This document shows positions 21,101 to 30,763 of a stretch of DNA of 64,000 bases, one piece after another. Origin of the DNA: Cellulophaga sp. L1A9 (GTDB lineage: Bacteria > Bacteroidota > Bacteroidia > Flavobacteriales > Flavobacteriaceae); assembly GCF_009797025.1 (NCBI RefSeq), contig NZ_CP047027.1, positions 2,914,001 to 2,978,000 of the forward strand, in the 5' to 3' direction. The translations under genes and the position numbers were made by a program. Within the stretch, counting starts at the first letter, position 1. Every line of letters starts with the position of its first letter. Under the pieces are notes generated by a model, which worked only from the letters and a program-made list of their open reading frames with translations, ran no database searches and was not told the DNA's origin.

Positions 21101-22031
21101 TGTCCAGGGTATAAGAGGTCCTCAAAAATGGTTTTATTATGAACACAGTTTTGTAGCTACAACCACGGAAACAACCATTCAATTTTATGCAACTCCTGAT
21201 AGGACTTCAAATGGAGCTGCTTTAGATTTAGTAAGTGTTTCATCCAGTACAGAATGTTTAGATAGTGATAATGACGGAGTTCCAAATGTTTTTGATTTGG
21301 ATAGTGATAATGATGGTATATATGATGCTGTGGAAGCTGGTCATAATCAAGCCCATATTAACGGAGTTGTTCCTGGAGCAGTCGGCACAGACGGTGTGCC
21401 AGATAATGTTCAAAATAATCCAAATAGTGAGGCCGTGAATTATACGTTATCAGATGCTGATTTAGATGTGATACCGGATGTTTTAGAATTTGATTCAGAC
21501 AATGATGGGTGTAATGATGCTGATGAAGCCTTTGCTGATCCAGACGCAGATTTAGATAATAATGGAATGTATGGTTCAGGATCGCCTGCGGTAAATTCAG
21601 ATGGAACCGTTATTGCAGCTTCTTATCAAGAACCAGCGGATGCCGATAATAATAGTACCTATGACTTTTTAGAAATAGGTCAATCTTCAACGATTACATC
21701 AGAACCGACGAATCAAACCATATTTGTTAATACGCCAGCCACTTTTACTGTAATTGCAAATGATGCAAATTCATACCAATGGTATGAAAGTTCAGATGGT
21801 GGAGTACTATTTTTACTATTAGCAGATACTACAAAATATTCTGGTAGCCAGACTTCTACTTTAACTATTAATACACCTACTATAGCGGATAATGGTAAGT
21901 TGTATCGTGTTATAGTTACTAACAATTTTGCCTGTGCTATTGATAGAACATCTCAGCAAGCCTTATTAAATATAAAAGCAAAGACAATAATTACAAATAG
22001 AAGGATAACTTATAGAGTTAAAGCCAATTAA
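18183..22031 (+). CDS. C-type lectin / TSP3 multidomain surface protein
   Basis: A 1282-residue secreted protein with signal peptide (VFTLFFILAGFSTYGQ). Domains in order: an N-terminal beta domain (SFGDGWNGSGAYV, ~100-130); a C-type lectin-like domain (~256-415: YYEFVSSIGITWTAAR, LATLTSQEEADF, GWIGASD, WRWVTGPE, FAYWNGGEPNQSG, WNDL), expected to bind carbohydrate; HYR-like beta domains with paired Cys (~430-700); an Ig-like domain (~700-790); TSP3 repeats (~794-825 and ~1024-1105) around a carbohydrate-binding-like sandwich (~829-1020); a second Ig-like domain (~1172-1258); and the tail TIITNRRITYRVKAN. It has no CHU_C domain. A role in attachment to glycans is inferred. Confidence 0.9.
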   Translation: MDLLKKIVFTLFFILAGFSTYGQETITIEVNWPNWSSQNRVILRNPAANQIGSVCNPSNCYVNNVGDSSYDNIASPTSFSGLTAGTGYSLVLEDSFGDGWNGSGAYVRVFQNGNLITQSTLSSGSSSTVSFNIVTANAPPVISATGNEEYCTATNIPVVQSISITDSDDTTAEAVAVQISSGYLNGEDVLTLTGTHSSITTTWSAVEGKLTLAGPATLTEFENAVAAIRYSSSSTNPTGSRNFSITVGDPNYLPSMDHYYEFVSSIGITWTAARDAAALRTYYGLQGYLATLTSQEEADFSGSQAQGTGWIGASDAAVEGDWRWVTGPEAGTSFWSGTSSGNTVGPTFFAYWNGGEPNQSGNEDYAHITDPSVVRGSGGPGSWNDLSNTGSGSGAYQPKGYIVEYGGSAGDPTINISASTSIQLDSEAPTWITVSGSLDETYQCASEIATVPSCTDLRTTYFNQAQYSWGFGLQNSTGTIVPEWEVRINNANYQLNPTQLSNQSAFTYTEVDNGNGTYNLILTGTSAIQAYSSIPGGNIEWSGVNFGFTPTSNGISIYCGSAAPTMPEATDNCAIASIDEVSNVTVNNGCANNYTQTISYQATDTNGNLSSLFVKTITVNDNTLPTASNPNDVTVYCRSDFPVPDSTVVDDESDNCTSNPVVTFISDSSDGLSNPETITRTYSVTDDCSNAINVTQQIKVYAVTINTAPTHQYAIIGDDAVFSVAATGGASGNLAYQWQQSIDNGATFTNISGATNSSYTVSNVSMADHKKQFRVSVYDSAHICTDEYSNEVILFVDEDTDADGILNILDFDDDNDGILDTDEGCGNLIMNPSFEQQDFTDPATFPNGFTDGSGTFIGATYNTNALAGWNYTTNLDGWVGGGSPSWTPDVYALAYHGNQYIDVTGNNDVTSGVNNTLSQIITTEIGKTYLFSFFWGEDIGHETGTQVTLDVDVIDSGNTHIIDETLNYTAEGLVQGIRGPQKWFYYEHSFVATTTETTIQFYATPDRTSNGAALDLVSVSSSTECLDSDNDGVPNVFDLDSDNDGIYDAVEAGHNQAHINGVVPGAVGTDGVPDNVQNNPNSEAVNYTLSDADLDVIPDVLEFDSDNDGCNDADEAFADPDADLDNNGMYGSGSPAVNSDGTVIAASYQEPADADNNSTYDFLEIGQSSTITSEPTNQTIFVNTPATFTVIANDANSYQWYESSDGGVLFLLLADTTKYSGSQTSTLTINTPTIADNGKLYRVIVTNNFACAIDRTSQQALLNIKAKTIITNRRITYRVKAN

Positions 22032-22108
22032 AAAAACGGTTATTCTGATAAAAGAGCTCGTATAATACGCTTTTTAGAGTACAATTAAATAGCATATTTT
22101 AACGTATA

Positions 22109-22402
22109 AAATGTTGTGTATGGCGAAGGTTCTTACCACGAGTAATTTTGATATTGCTACGACAACGGTATAAAATTCAAGCTCAGAATTTTTGCCATTT
22201 GGTATTATGAGAAATACACACAGTTATCAAAAACAGAAGAATTACGTAGCGCGTAAAACAAACCAATTAGTCGGTTTTCTTAAAATATCAATCTTTCTCA
22301 AGCACTGTTTTTACTAAGTAGTTCGATAAAATGCATTTTTTTTATTCGGTAACCTCAGGTATTACTTCCCAGACCTTGGTATTTTATACATACACAACAT
22401 TT
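22109..22402. repeat. 14-bp inverted repeat bounding a ~294-bp intergenic segment (MITE-like candidate)
   Basis: AAATGTTGTGTATG at 22109-22122 and its exact complement CATACACAACATTT at 22389-22402 enclose a non-coding segment in the 489-bp gap 22032-22520. No open frame or transposase remnant is seen inside, and no clear target duplication outside. A 14-bp exact match is unlikely by chance in so short a gap. The remainder of the gap has only a weak TAnnTTTG match, TAATTTTG at 22427-22434. Confidence 0.5.
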
Positions 22403-22520
22403 ATTTTCCAAAACATAACCTAATGTTAATTTTGTAAAGTGTAAGTATCTCTAATTTACTTAAAGAAATAGGTTTACCATACATATTAATCATTATTGAA
22501 GTTTAAGTTAACCCACACCC

Positions 22521-25500
22521 ATGATTAAAAATTTCTTTTTACTAGTATTCCTATTAATGACTACTGTTGCCTTTTCACAAACCACAGTAACACTAGAAGA
22601 TCAGTGTAATTGCGAAGTGTTAAGCGGAACGGATGTTACTAGTCCAGGAATGACAACTCCAACAGGAGCAGATATTGGCGATGTTTATGTAAACACGGAT
22701 ACCGGAACAATTTATTTTTGGGATGGAGATTCTTGGGAATTAACCTCTTCCGATGACCAGCAAATTCAGGACTTTAGTTTCGATGAGTTGACGAATCAGT
22801 TAACCTTACAGTTAGAAAATGGGGGTACCGTTAGTGTTGCTATTTCTATGTTACAAGGTGATGGTAATATTACTTCGCCAAATGGTACTATTACTATTTC
22901 TGGAGATGCTAATGCTTTATTAGGAGATGTAGAAGTAGATATTATTTCAGGTGGCGTGGATCAAGTATTGGTTACCGATGCAACTGGCGCTGTAGAGTGG
23001 ATTGATAAGTCGGATTTTAACGCTATTGCGGATCAAGTAACTATTACTGGTTTAGGAACTGTAGCGGATCCATTTAAGGTAGAAGACTTAGCTATTGTAA
23101 CAGACAAATTAGCTGCAGATGCAGTAACTAACGAAAAGTTAGCAGATAATGCTGTTCAAACAGAAAACATAGTAAACGGCACAATTTTAACGGAAGACAT
23201 TGCTTCAGGTGGGGTAGATCAAGTATTGGTTACCGATGCAACTGGCGCTGTAGAGTGGATAGATAAGTCAGATTTTGATGCTATTGCCGATCAAGTAACT
23301 ATCACTGGCTTAGGAACAGTATCGGATCCTTTTAAGGTAGAAGACCTAGCTATTGTAACAGACAAATTAGCTGCAGATGCAGTGACTAACGAGAAGTTAG
23401 CAGATAATGCTGTTCAAACAGAAAACATAGTAAACGGTACAATTTTAACGGAAGATATTTCTTCAGGTGGCGTAGACCAAGTATTGGTTACCGATGCAAC
23501 TGGCGCTGTAGAGTGGATTGATAAGTCGGATTTTGACGCTATTGCGGATCAAGTAACTATTACGGGTTTAGGAACTGTAGCGGATCCTTTTAAGGTAGAA
23601 GACTTAGCTATTGTAACAGATAAATTAGCAGCAGATGCAGTGACTAACGCTAAGTTAGCGGATAATGCTGTTCAAACAGAAAACATAGTAAACGGTACAA
23701 TTTTAACGGAAGATATTTCTTCAGGTGGAAATGACCAAGTATTGGTTACCGATGCAACCGGTGCTGTAGTGTGGATAGATAAGTCAGATTTTGATGCTAT
23801 TGCCGATCAAGTAACTATCACTGGCTTAGGAACAGTATCGGATCCTTTTAAGGTAGAAGACCTAGCTATTGTAACAGACAAATTAGCTGCAGATGCAGTG
23901 ACTAACGAGAAGTTAGCAGATAATGCTGTTCAAACAGAAAACATAGTAAACGGTACAATTTTAACGGAAGATATTTCTTCAGGTGGCGTAGACCAAGTAT
24001 TGGTTACCGATGCAACTGGCGCTGTAGAGTGGATTGATAAGTCAGATTTTGATGCTATTGCTGATCAAGTAACTATTACGGGTTTAGGAACTCTATCGGA
24101 TCCTTTTAAGGTAGAAGACTTAGCTATCGTAACAGATAAATTAGCAGCAGATGCAGTGACTAACGAAAAGTTAGCAGATAATGCTGTTCAAACAGAAAAC
24201 ATAGTAAACGGTACAATTTTAACGGAAGATATTTCTTCAGGTGGCCTAGATCAAGTATTGGTTACCGATGCAACTGGCGCTGTAGAGTGGATAGATAAGT
24301 CAGATTTTGATGCTATTGCCGATCAAGTAACTATTACTGGTTTAGGAACTGTAGCAGATCCTTTTAAGGTAGAAGACTTAGCTATCGTAACAGATAAATT
24401 AGCTGCAGATGCAGTAACTAACGAAAAGTTAGCAGATAATGCTGTTCAAACAGAAAACATAGTAAACGGTACAATTTTAACAGAAGATATTGCTTCTGGA
24501 GGAAATGACCAAGTATTGGTTACCGATGCAACTGGCGCTGTAGAGTGGATAGATAAGTCAGATTTTGACGCTATTGCTGATCAAGTAACTATTACTGGTT
24601 TAGGAACTGTAGCGGATCCTTTTAAGGTAGAAGACTTAGCTATCGTAACAGATAAATTAGCTGCAGATGCAGTAACTAACGAAAAGTTAGCAGATAATGC
24701 TGTTCAAACAGAAAACATAGTAAACGGTACAATTTTAACGGAAGATATTGCTTCAGGAGGAAATGACCGTGTATTGGTTACAAATGCTGCAGGAGCGGTA
24801 GAGTGGATAGACAAAGCTACTTTAGTTCCGGCAACGACGGTTTCCAATACAAGTACAGTAAATACATTATCTACGACTGTAGATGGGGTTACTGGTGTGG
24901 GCGTTGCTATTATAAATAGTAATGAATTATCCTTAGATATCAATAATGAATTAGTAAGTACCATAAATGGTGAAGCTTCTACAGCGTTAGACTTAGAACC
25001 GACCATTGTCGCAAATCAAAAAACAACTTCAGTTGTAGAAGGAACAGGTGTAAATATTACGAATACTACAACAGGCAACAATACGGAATATACCGTAACA
25101 GTAGATCCAACAGATATAATAGGTGATGGAACAATTTCTTCTTCGGATATTGTAGTTTCTGGTGGAGCCAATTCAACATTAAATGATGTTACTTTAGAGA
25201 TAGCAGATAATGCTATTACGAATGCAAAGATGGCAGATAATGCTATTACAACTACAGAGATTGTAGATGGTACTATTGCAAGTGCAGATATTGCAGATAC
25301 AGCAGTTACTTTAGAAAAATTGGCTGATGGTAATTCGGATGGTCAAGTAATGAGATGGAATAATACTAGTTCAACATGGGAATTAGTAGATTTAGGATCA
25401 GTTACCGTAACAGAGAATGATGGTATTGTAGGTAATGAGGTTGTTGGGGCTACAAACACAACTTTAACTCGTTCTGGAGATGGTTCTCAAGCAGTACCTT

Positions 25501-28500
25501 ATACATTAGGCGTTTCTGATGGAGGAATTACTGCTACTCAATTAGCAGATAATGCCGTTACTCTTTCAAAATTAGCCGATGGTACTACTGATGGGCAGTT
25601 AATGCAGTGGAATTCAACCTTGGGAGCTTGGGAATTGATTGATGCTTCCAGTTTATCGGATGATGATATTAGTGTTGCTAATACGGTAACAGGACATATT
25701 ATAGCAACGATTTCAGAGCCAGGAATTACGGATGTAAATATTAATGAAACAGTAACTACATTAAGTGATGCAAATTCAGATGGTGTATTTGATTATGTAT
25801 CCGAGGATAATACGACTACAAGTTTTGATGGTACAGATGATCAAACTGCTACAGAGGTAGCTGTTGCAGATACCGCTAATAATTTTACGGCAACGGATGT
25901 AGAAGGAGCATTAGCAGAATTAGCTTTAGAAAGTACAGATGACCAAGCTTTAAGTTTAGCTACAGGCAATATATTAACTTTAGAAGATGGTGGTACAGTA
26001 AATTTAACTCCGTTCTTAGACAACACAGATAATCAAGAAATTACAGCTTTTAGTTTAGACAATACAACAAACGTATTGACCTTGACTTTAGAAGATGGAG
26101 GTACAGAGACCGTAGATTTCACTACAGTTTTAGCTGCAGCCGGGACAGATGATCAAGCCTTAAGTTTAGCTACAGGCAATATATTAACCTTAGAAGATGG
26201 TGGTACAGTAAATTTAACTCCGTTTTTAGACAATACAGATAATCAAGAAATCACAGCTTTTAGTTTAGACAATACAACAAACGTATTGACCTTGACTTTA
26301 GAAGATGGAGGTACAGAGACTGTAAATTTCACTACAGTTTTAGCTGCAGCCGGGACAGATGATCAAACTGCCACAGAGGTAGCTGTTACAGATACCGCTA
26401 ATAATTTTACGGCAACGGATGTAGAAGGAGCATTAGCAGAATTAGCTTTAGAAAGTACAGATGACCAAGCCTTAAGTTTAGCTACAGGAAACATATTAAC
26501 CTTAGAAGATGGTGGTACAGTAAATTTAACTCCGTTTTTAGACAATACAGATAATCAAGAAATTACAGCTTTTAGTTTAGACAATACAACAAACGTATTG
26601 ACCTTGACTTTAGAAGATGGAGGTACAGAGACCGTAGATTTCACTACAGTTTTAGCTGCAGCAGGGACAGATGACCAAGCTTTAAGTTTAGCTACAGGTA
26701 ATATATTAACCTTAGAAGATGGCGGTACAGTAAACTTAACTCCGTTTTTAGACAATACAGATAATCAAGAAATCACAGCTTTTAGTTTAGACAATACAAC
26801 AAACGTATTGACCTTGACTTTAGAAGATGGAGGTACAGAGACCGTAGATTTCACTACAGTTTTAGCTGCAGCCGGGACAGATGATCAAGCCTTAAGTTTA
26901 GCTACAGGCAATATATTAACCTTAGAAGATGGTGGTACAGTAAACCTAACTCCGTTTTTAGATAATACAGATGATCAAACTGCCACAGAGGTAGCTGTTA
27001 CAGATACCGCTAATAATTTTACGGCAACGGATGTAGAAGGAGCATTAGCAGAATTAGCTTTAGAAAGTACAGATGACCAAGCTTTAAGTTTAGCTACAGG
27101 TAATATATTAACTTTAGAAGATGGTGGTACAGTAAACTTAACTCCGTTTTTAGACAATACAGATAATCAAGAAATCACAGCTTTTAGTTTAGACAATACA
27201 ACAAACGTATTGACCTTGACTTTAGAAGATGGAGGTACAGAGACTGTAGATTTCACTACAGTTTTGGCTGCAGCAGGGACAGATAGTCAAGATTTAAGTT
27301 TAACAGGCGATGATCTTACATTAACAAACGATCCAACAGCAACAGCAATTGATTTATCAGCTTATAGAGAAACTGTATCTGGTATAAATGATATTACCGT
27401 AACGGACGATGGAGCAGGGAATTTTACAGTTGATTATGTTGATGGAGATAAAGATTCTACGAATGAATTAACTCAGACAGGATCAGGAGGCCCCTCAGGT
27501 AGTCCAGTAAATGGTTCTACATATGTAGATACGGATACAGGGCAAATGTATGTATATGAAGATTCTTGGAAACAAGTAGGCGGAAGTGCGACACCAGCGG
27601 CAGATATAGTCACAACATTAGCTACCTCTGATAATGTAACTTATACCTATACTTCAGAAAATAATACAATAACATCTTTTGATGGTACCGATGATCAGGA
27701 TGCATCAGAAGTTAGCTATGATGATGCTACCTCTTCAATAGGAGCAATAAATGTTCAGGAGGCAATTGAAGCTTTAGCTTCAGGAAGTACAGATGACCAA
27801 GCTTTAAGTTTAGCTACAGGAAACATATTAACCTTAGAAGATGGCGGTACAGTAAACTTAACTCCGTTTTTAGACAATACAGATAATCAAGAAATCACAG
27901 CTTTTAGTTTAGACAATACAACAAACGTATTGACCTTGACTTTAGAAGATGGAGGTACAGAGACTGTAGATTTCACTACAGTTTTAGCTGCAGCCGGGAC
28001 AGATGATCAAACTGCTACAGAGGTAGCTGTTGCAGATACCGCTAATAATTTTACAGCAACGGATGTAGAAGGAGCATTAGCAGAATTAGCTTTAGAAAGT
28101 ACAGATGACCAAGCTTTAAGTTTAGCTACAGGAAACATATTAACCTTAGAAGATGGTGGTGCAGTAAATTTAACTCCGTTTTTAGACAATACAGATAATC
28201 AAGAAATCACAGCTTTTAGTTTAGACAATACAACAAACGTATTGACCTTGACTTTAGAAGATGGAGGTACAGAGACTGTAGATTTCACTACAGTTTTAGC
28301 TGCAGCCGGGACAGATGATCAAACAGCTACAGAAGTTGTTGTTACTGATACAGCAAATAATTTTACAGCAACTGATGTAGAAGGTGCTTTAGCGGAATTA
28401 GCAATAGGTAGTACAGATGATCAAGCCTTAAGTTTAGCTACAGGAAACATATTAACCTTAGAAGATGGTGGTACAGTAAACTTAACTCCGTTTTTAGACA

Positions 28501-30734
28501 ATACAGATAATCAAGAAATCACAGCTTTTAGTTTAGACAATACAACAAACGTATTGACCTTGACTTTAGAAGATGGAGGTACAGAGACCGTAGATTTCAC
28601 TACAGTTTTAGCTGCAGCCGGGACAGATGACCAAGCCTTAAGTTTAGCTACAGGCAATATATTAACCTTAGAAGATGGTGGTACAGTAAACCTAACTCCG
28701 TTTTTAGATAATACAGATGATCAAACTGCCACAGAGGTAGCTGTTACAGATACCGCTAATAATTTTACAGCAACGGATGTAGAAGGAGCATTAGCAGAAT
28801 TAGCTTTAGAAAGTACGGATGACCAAGCTTTAAGTTTAGCTACAGGCAATATATTAACCTTAGAAGATGGTGGTACAGTAAACTTAACTCCGTTTTTAGA
28901 CAATACAGATAATCAAGAAATTACAGCTTTTAGTTTAAACAATACAACAAACGTATTGACCTTGACTTTAGAAGATGGAGGTACAGAGACTGTAGATTTC
29001 ACTACAGTTTTAGCTGCAGCAGGGACAGATGATCAAGCCTTAAGTTTAGCTACAGGCAATATATTAACCTTAGAAGATGGTGGTACAGTAAATTTAACTC
29101 CGTTTTTAGACAATACAGATAATCAAGAAATCACAGCTTTTAGTTTAGACAATACAACAAACGTATTGACCTTGACTTTAGAAGATGGAGGTACAGAGAC
29201 TGTAGATTTCACTACAGTTTTAGCTGCAGCCGGGACAGATGACCAAGCTTTAAGTTTAGCTACAGGTAATATATTAACTTTAGAAGATGGCGGTACAGTA
29301 AACCTAACTCCGTTTTTAGATAATACAGATAATCAAACCATTAGCACATTTGAGTTAGACGATACTACAGATGTATTGACTTTAACGTTGGAAGATGGCG
29401 GAACAGAAACTGTAGATTTCACAGCGGTATTAGCCGCAGCAGGTACAGATGATCAAACAGCTACAGAAGTAGTTGTTACTGATACAGCAAATAATTTTAC
29501 AGCAACTGATGTAGAAGGTGCTTTAGCGGAATTAGCAATAGGCAGTACAGATGATCAAGCATTAAGCTTAGAAACTGGAAACATATTAACTTTAGAGGAT
29601 GGTGGTACCGTAAACTTAACTTCCTTTTTAGATAATACAGATAATCAAACCATTACAACATTTGAGTTAGACAATACTACAGATGTATTGACTTTAACGT
29701 TGGAAGATGGCGGAACAGAAACTGTAGATTTCACAGCAGTATTAGCCGCAGCAGGTACAGATAATCAATATCCTGATAAGTTTAATTTAAATGGAACAAC
29801 TCTAGAATTATCCCTTATCCGTGATGGACTTTCAGATAGAACTATAAATTTAGATGGAACGTTTGCTACAGATGCTCAACTTGCCGCTTCTGATGCTGCA
29901 GATTTAGATAGAATTATTGGAAATGAAACGGTAACAAGTTTAGCCTTTAATGGAACCACGCTTACTTTAAATGAAGGTGGTAATACAGCAAAAACTGTTA
30001 ACTTAAGCAGTGTAAATACAGATAATCAAAAGGCAGATGTCTTTTCTCTTGTGGGAACAACACTGAGTCTTTCATTGCAAAATGATGGAGAAGTAGAGAA
30101 AACAGTTAATTTTAGCAGTTTTGCTACTGATGCAGAAGTAACAGCAGCGGTATCAGCAAGTGATGCAGCCGATTTAGATAAGGTTATAGGCAACGAATAC
30201 AACACAGCTTTTGCTGTAGTGGGTGCTAATTTGAGAATTACCGATGGCGGAGGAGATAGAGATGTGTCTTTAGCATCGTTAGGTACTGACGATCAAAAAG
30301 ATAATGAAGTATTATTAGACACTCCAATTGATGTTGATGAGGGTGGAGAAGCATCTCCAACTTTAGAAACAACTGTTCAAGAAGTAATTCAAGCAATCGC
30401 GCCAATTACGTCTAAAGCAGCTAGAATTTTCTATCCACCATCAATCGCAGTAGATGCATCTACCAATGGTACGTTTACAATTGATTTGTATGATGAGTAT
30501 ATCCAACAATATGGCTCTCCAACGGTAGGTAGTGCAGGTGCACCAAATGCTTTGCCAACTTATACGAGAACAGAATTGTATTACTATGTTACGTATGCAG
30601 ATCCAGCAGTTTTTGGGAATGGTACAGCGGTATCTGGAATGTCTATTGATGCTAATGGAAATTTAACCTATCAGGTTCAAAGTCAACCAACCGATTACAA
30701 TTCATTAATCAACGTAGTATTTGTAGTAAAATAA
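22521..30734 (+). CDS. Giant two-module repeat surface protein (2737 residues)
   Basis: Signal peptide MIKNFFLLVFLLMTTVAFSQ, then a fibre-like N-terminal segment with a YVNTDTGTIYFWDGDSWE motif. Residues 143-744 are seven exact-length 86-residue repeats (DQVLVTDATGAVEWIDKSD, ITGLGT, LAADAVTNEKLADNAVQTEN). After a unique stretch, residues ~1105-2413 are built from a 70-residue module (DDQALSLATGNILTLEDGG, LTLTLEDGGTETVDF, about 14 copies) mixed with a 34-residue module (TATEVAV, NNFTATDVEGALAEL). The C-terminus is unique and ends TYQVQSQP-LINVVFVVK, with no CHU_C domain. The repeats recall phage tail-fibre and adhesin shafts. It lies 29 bp before the CHU_C/SprF pair, a position like that of sprD before sprB-sprF; that functional parallel is inference. 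Confidence 0.88.
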   Translation: MIKNFFLLVFLLMTTVAFSQTTVTLEDQCNCEVLSGTDVTSPGMTTPTGADIGDVYVNTDTGTIYFWDGDSWELTSSDDQQIQDFSFDELTNQLTLQLENGGTVSVAISMLQGDGNITSPNGTITISGDANALLGDVEVDIISGGVDQVLVTDATGAVEWIDKSDFNAIADQVTITGLGTVADPFKVEDLAIVTDKLAADAVTNEKLADNAVQTENIVNGTILTEDIASGGVDQVLVTDATGAVEWIDKSDFDAIADQVTITGLGTVSDPFKVEDLAIVTDKLAADAVTNEKLADNAVQTENIVNGTILTEDISSGGVDQVLVTDATGAVEWIDKSDFDAIADQVTITGLGTVADPFKVEDLAIVTDKLAADAVTNAKLADNAVQTENIVNGTILTEDISSGGNDQVLVTDATGAVVWIDKSDFDAIADQVTITGLGTVSDPFKVEDLAIVTDKLAADAVTNEKLADNAVQTENIVNGTILTEDISSGGVDQVLVTDATGAVEWIDKSDFDAIADQVTITGLGTLSDPFKVEDLAIVTDKLAADAVTNEKLADNAVQTENIVNGTILTEDISSGGLDQVLVTDATGAVEWIDKSDFDAIADQVTITGLGTVADPFKVEDLAIVTDKLAADAVTNEKLADNAVQTENIVNGTILTEDIASGGNDQVLVTDATGAVEWIDKSDFDAIADQVTITGLGTVADPFKVEDLAIVTDKLAADAVTNEKLADNAVQTENIVNGTILTEDIASGGNDRVLVTNAAGAVEWIDKATLVPATTVSNTSTVNTLSTTVDGVTGVGVAIINSNELSLDINNELVSTINGEASTALDLEPTIVANQKTTSVVEGTGVNITNTTTGNNTEYTVTVDPTDIIGDGTISSSDIVVSGGANSTLNDVTLEIADNAITNAKMADNAITTTEIVDGTIASADIADTAVTLEKLADGNSDGQVMRWNNTSSTWELVDLGSVTVTENDGIVGNEVVGATNTTLTRSGDGSQAVPYTLGVSDGGITATQLADNAVTLSKLADGTTDGQLMQWNSTLGAWELIDASSLSDDDISVANTVTGHIIATISEPGITDVNINETVTTLSDANSDGVFDYVSEDNTTTSFDGTDDQTATEVAVADTANNFTATDVEGALAELALESTDDQALSLATGNILTLEDGGTVNLTPFLDNTDNQEITAFSLDNTTNVLTLTLEDGGTETVDFTTVLAAAGTDDQALSLATGNILTLEDGGTVNLTPFLDNTDNQEITAFSLDNTTNVLTLTLEDGGTETVNFTTVLAAAGTDDQTATEVAVTDTANNFTATDVEGALAELALESTDDQALSLATGNILTLEDGGTVNLTPFLDNTDNQEITAFSLDNTTNVLTLTLEDGGTETVDFTTVLAAAGTDDQALSLATGNILTLEDGGTVNLTPFLDNTDNQEITAFSLDNTTNVLTLTLEDGGTETVDFTTVLAAAGTDDQALSLATGNILTLEDGGTVNLTPFLDNTDDQTATEVAVTDTANNFTATDVEGALAELALESTDDQALSLATGNILTLEDGGTVNLTPFLDNTDNQEITAFSLDNTTNVLTLTLEDGGTETVDFTTVLAAAGTDSQDLSLTGDDLTLTNDPTATAIDLSAYRETVSGINDITVTDDGAGNFTVDYVDGDKDSTNELTQTGSGGPSGSPVNGSTYVDTDTGQMYVYEDSWKQVGGSATPAADIVTTLATSDNVTYTYTSENNTITSFDGTDDQDASEVSYDDATSSIGAINVQEAIEALASGSTDDQALSLATGNILTLEDGGTVNLTPFLDNTDNQEITAFSLDNTTNVLTLTLEDGGTETVDFTTVLAAAGTDDQTATEVAVADTANNFTATDVEGALAELALESTDDQALSLATGNILTLEDGGAVNLTPFLDNTDNQEITAFSLDNTTNVLTLTLEDGGTETVDFTTVLAAAGTDDQTATEVVVTDTANNFTATDVEGALAELAIGSTDDQALSLATGNILTLEDGGTVNLTPFLDNTDNQEITAFSLDNTTNVLTLTLEDGGTETVDFTTVLAAAGTDDQALSLATGNILTLEDGGTVNLTPFLDNTDDQTATEVAVTDTANNFTATDVEGALAELALESTDDQALSLATGNILTLEDGGTVNLTPFLDNTDNQEITAFSLNNTTNVLTLTLEDGGTETVDFTTVLAAAGTDDQALSLATGNILTLEDGGTVNLTPFLDNTDNQEITAFSLDNTTNVLTLTLEDGGTETVDFTTVLAAAGTDDQALSLATGNILTLEDGGTVNLTPFLDNTDNQTISTFELDDTTDVLTLTLEDGGTETVDFTAVLAAAGTDDQTATEVVVTDTANNFTATDVEGALAELAIGSTDDQALSLETGNILTLEDGGTVNLTSFLDNTDNQTITTFELDNTTDVLTLTLEDGGTETVDFTAVLAAAGTDNQYPDKFNLNGTTLELSLIRDGLSDRTINLDGTFATDAQLAASDAADLDRIIGNETVTSLAFNGTTLTLNEGGNTAKTVNLSSVNTDNQKADVFSLVGTTLSLSLQNDGEVEKTVNFSSFATDAEVTAAVSASDAADLDKVIGNEYNTAFAVVGANLRITDGGGDRDVSLASLGTDDQKDNEVLLDTPIDVDEGGEASPTLETTVQEVIQAIAPITSKAARIFYPPSIAVDASTNGTFTIDLYDEYIQQYGSPTVGSAGAPNALPTYTRTELYYYVTYADPAVFGNGTAVSGMSIDANGNLTYQVQSQPTDYNSLINVVFVVK
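22947..24752 (+). repeat. Seven tandem 258-bp coding repeats
   Basis: Exactly 7 x 258 bp from the codon for S in SGGVDQVLV; an eighth partial copy (SGGNDRVLVTNAAGAVEWID) starts at 24753. No length variation among the seven. Differences are mostly silent, plus a few changes at fixed positions (V/N/L before DQV, A/S in EDI[AS]SGG). Confidence 0.93.
25833..29757 (+). repeat. Interspersed 210-bp and 102-bp coding repeats
   Basis: About 14 copies of a 70-residue module and several of a 34-residue module in an irregular order, interrupted at about 27283-27790 by a unique segment that contains a second YVDTDTGQMYVYEDSWK motif. The irregular order points to unequal recombination rather than simple tandem growth. 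Some 20-residue sub-blocks are nearly identical at DNA level across kilobases. Confidence 0.88.
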
Positions 30735-30763
30735 TTTAAGCGAATAAATAAGAAGATAAGAGT

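Noticed and set aside
25841..28903. Repeated 60-66 codon antisense frames beginning MSKNGVKFTVPP in the 2737-residue gene
   Set aside because: They are copies of the same antisense stretch of the 70- and 34-residue modules, with no promoter or conserved context.
22947..29757. CRISPR-like regularly spaced repeats
   Set aside because: Repeats of 258, 210 and 102 bp are in phase with one long reading frame and have no unique 30-40 bp spacers; they are protein repeats.
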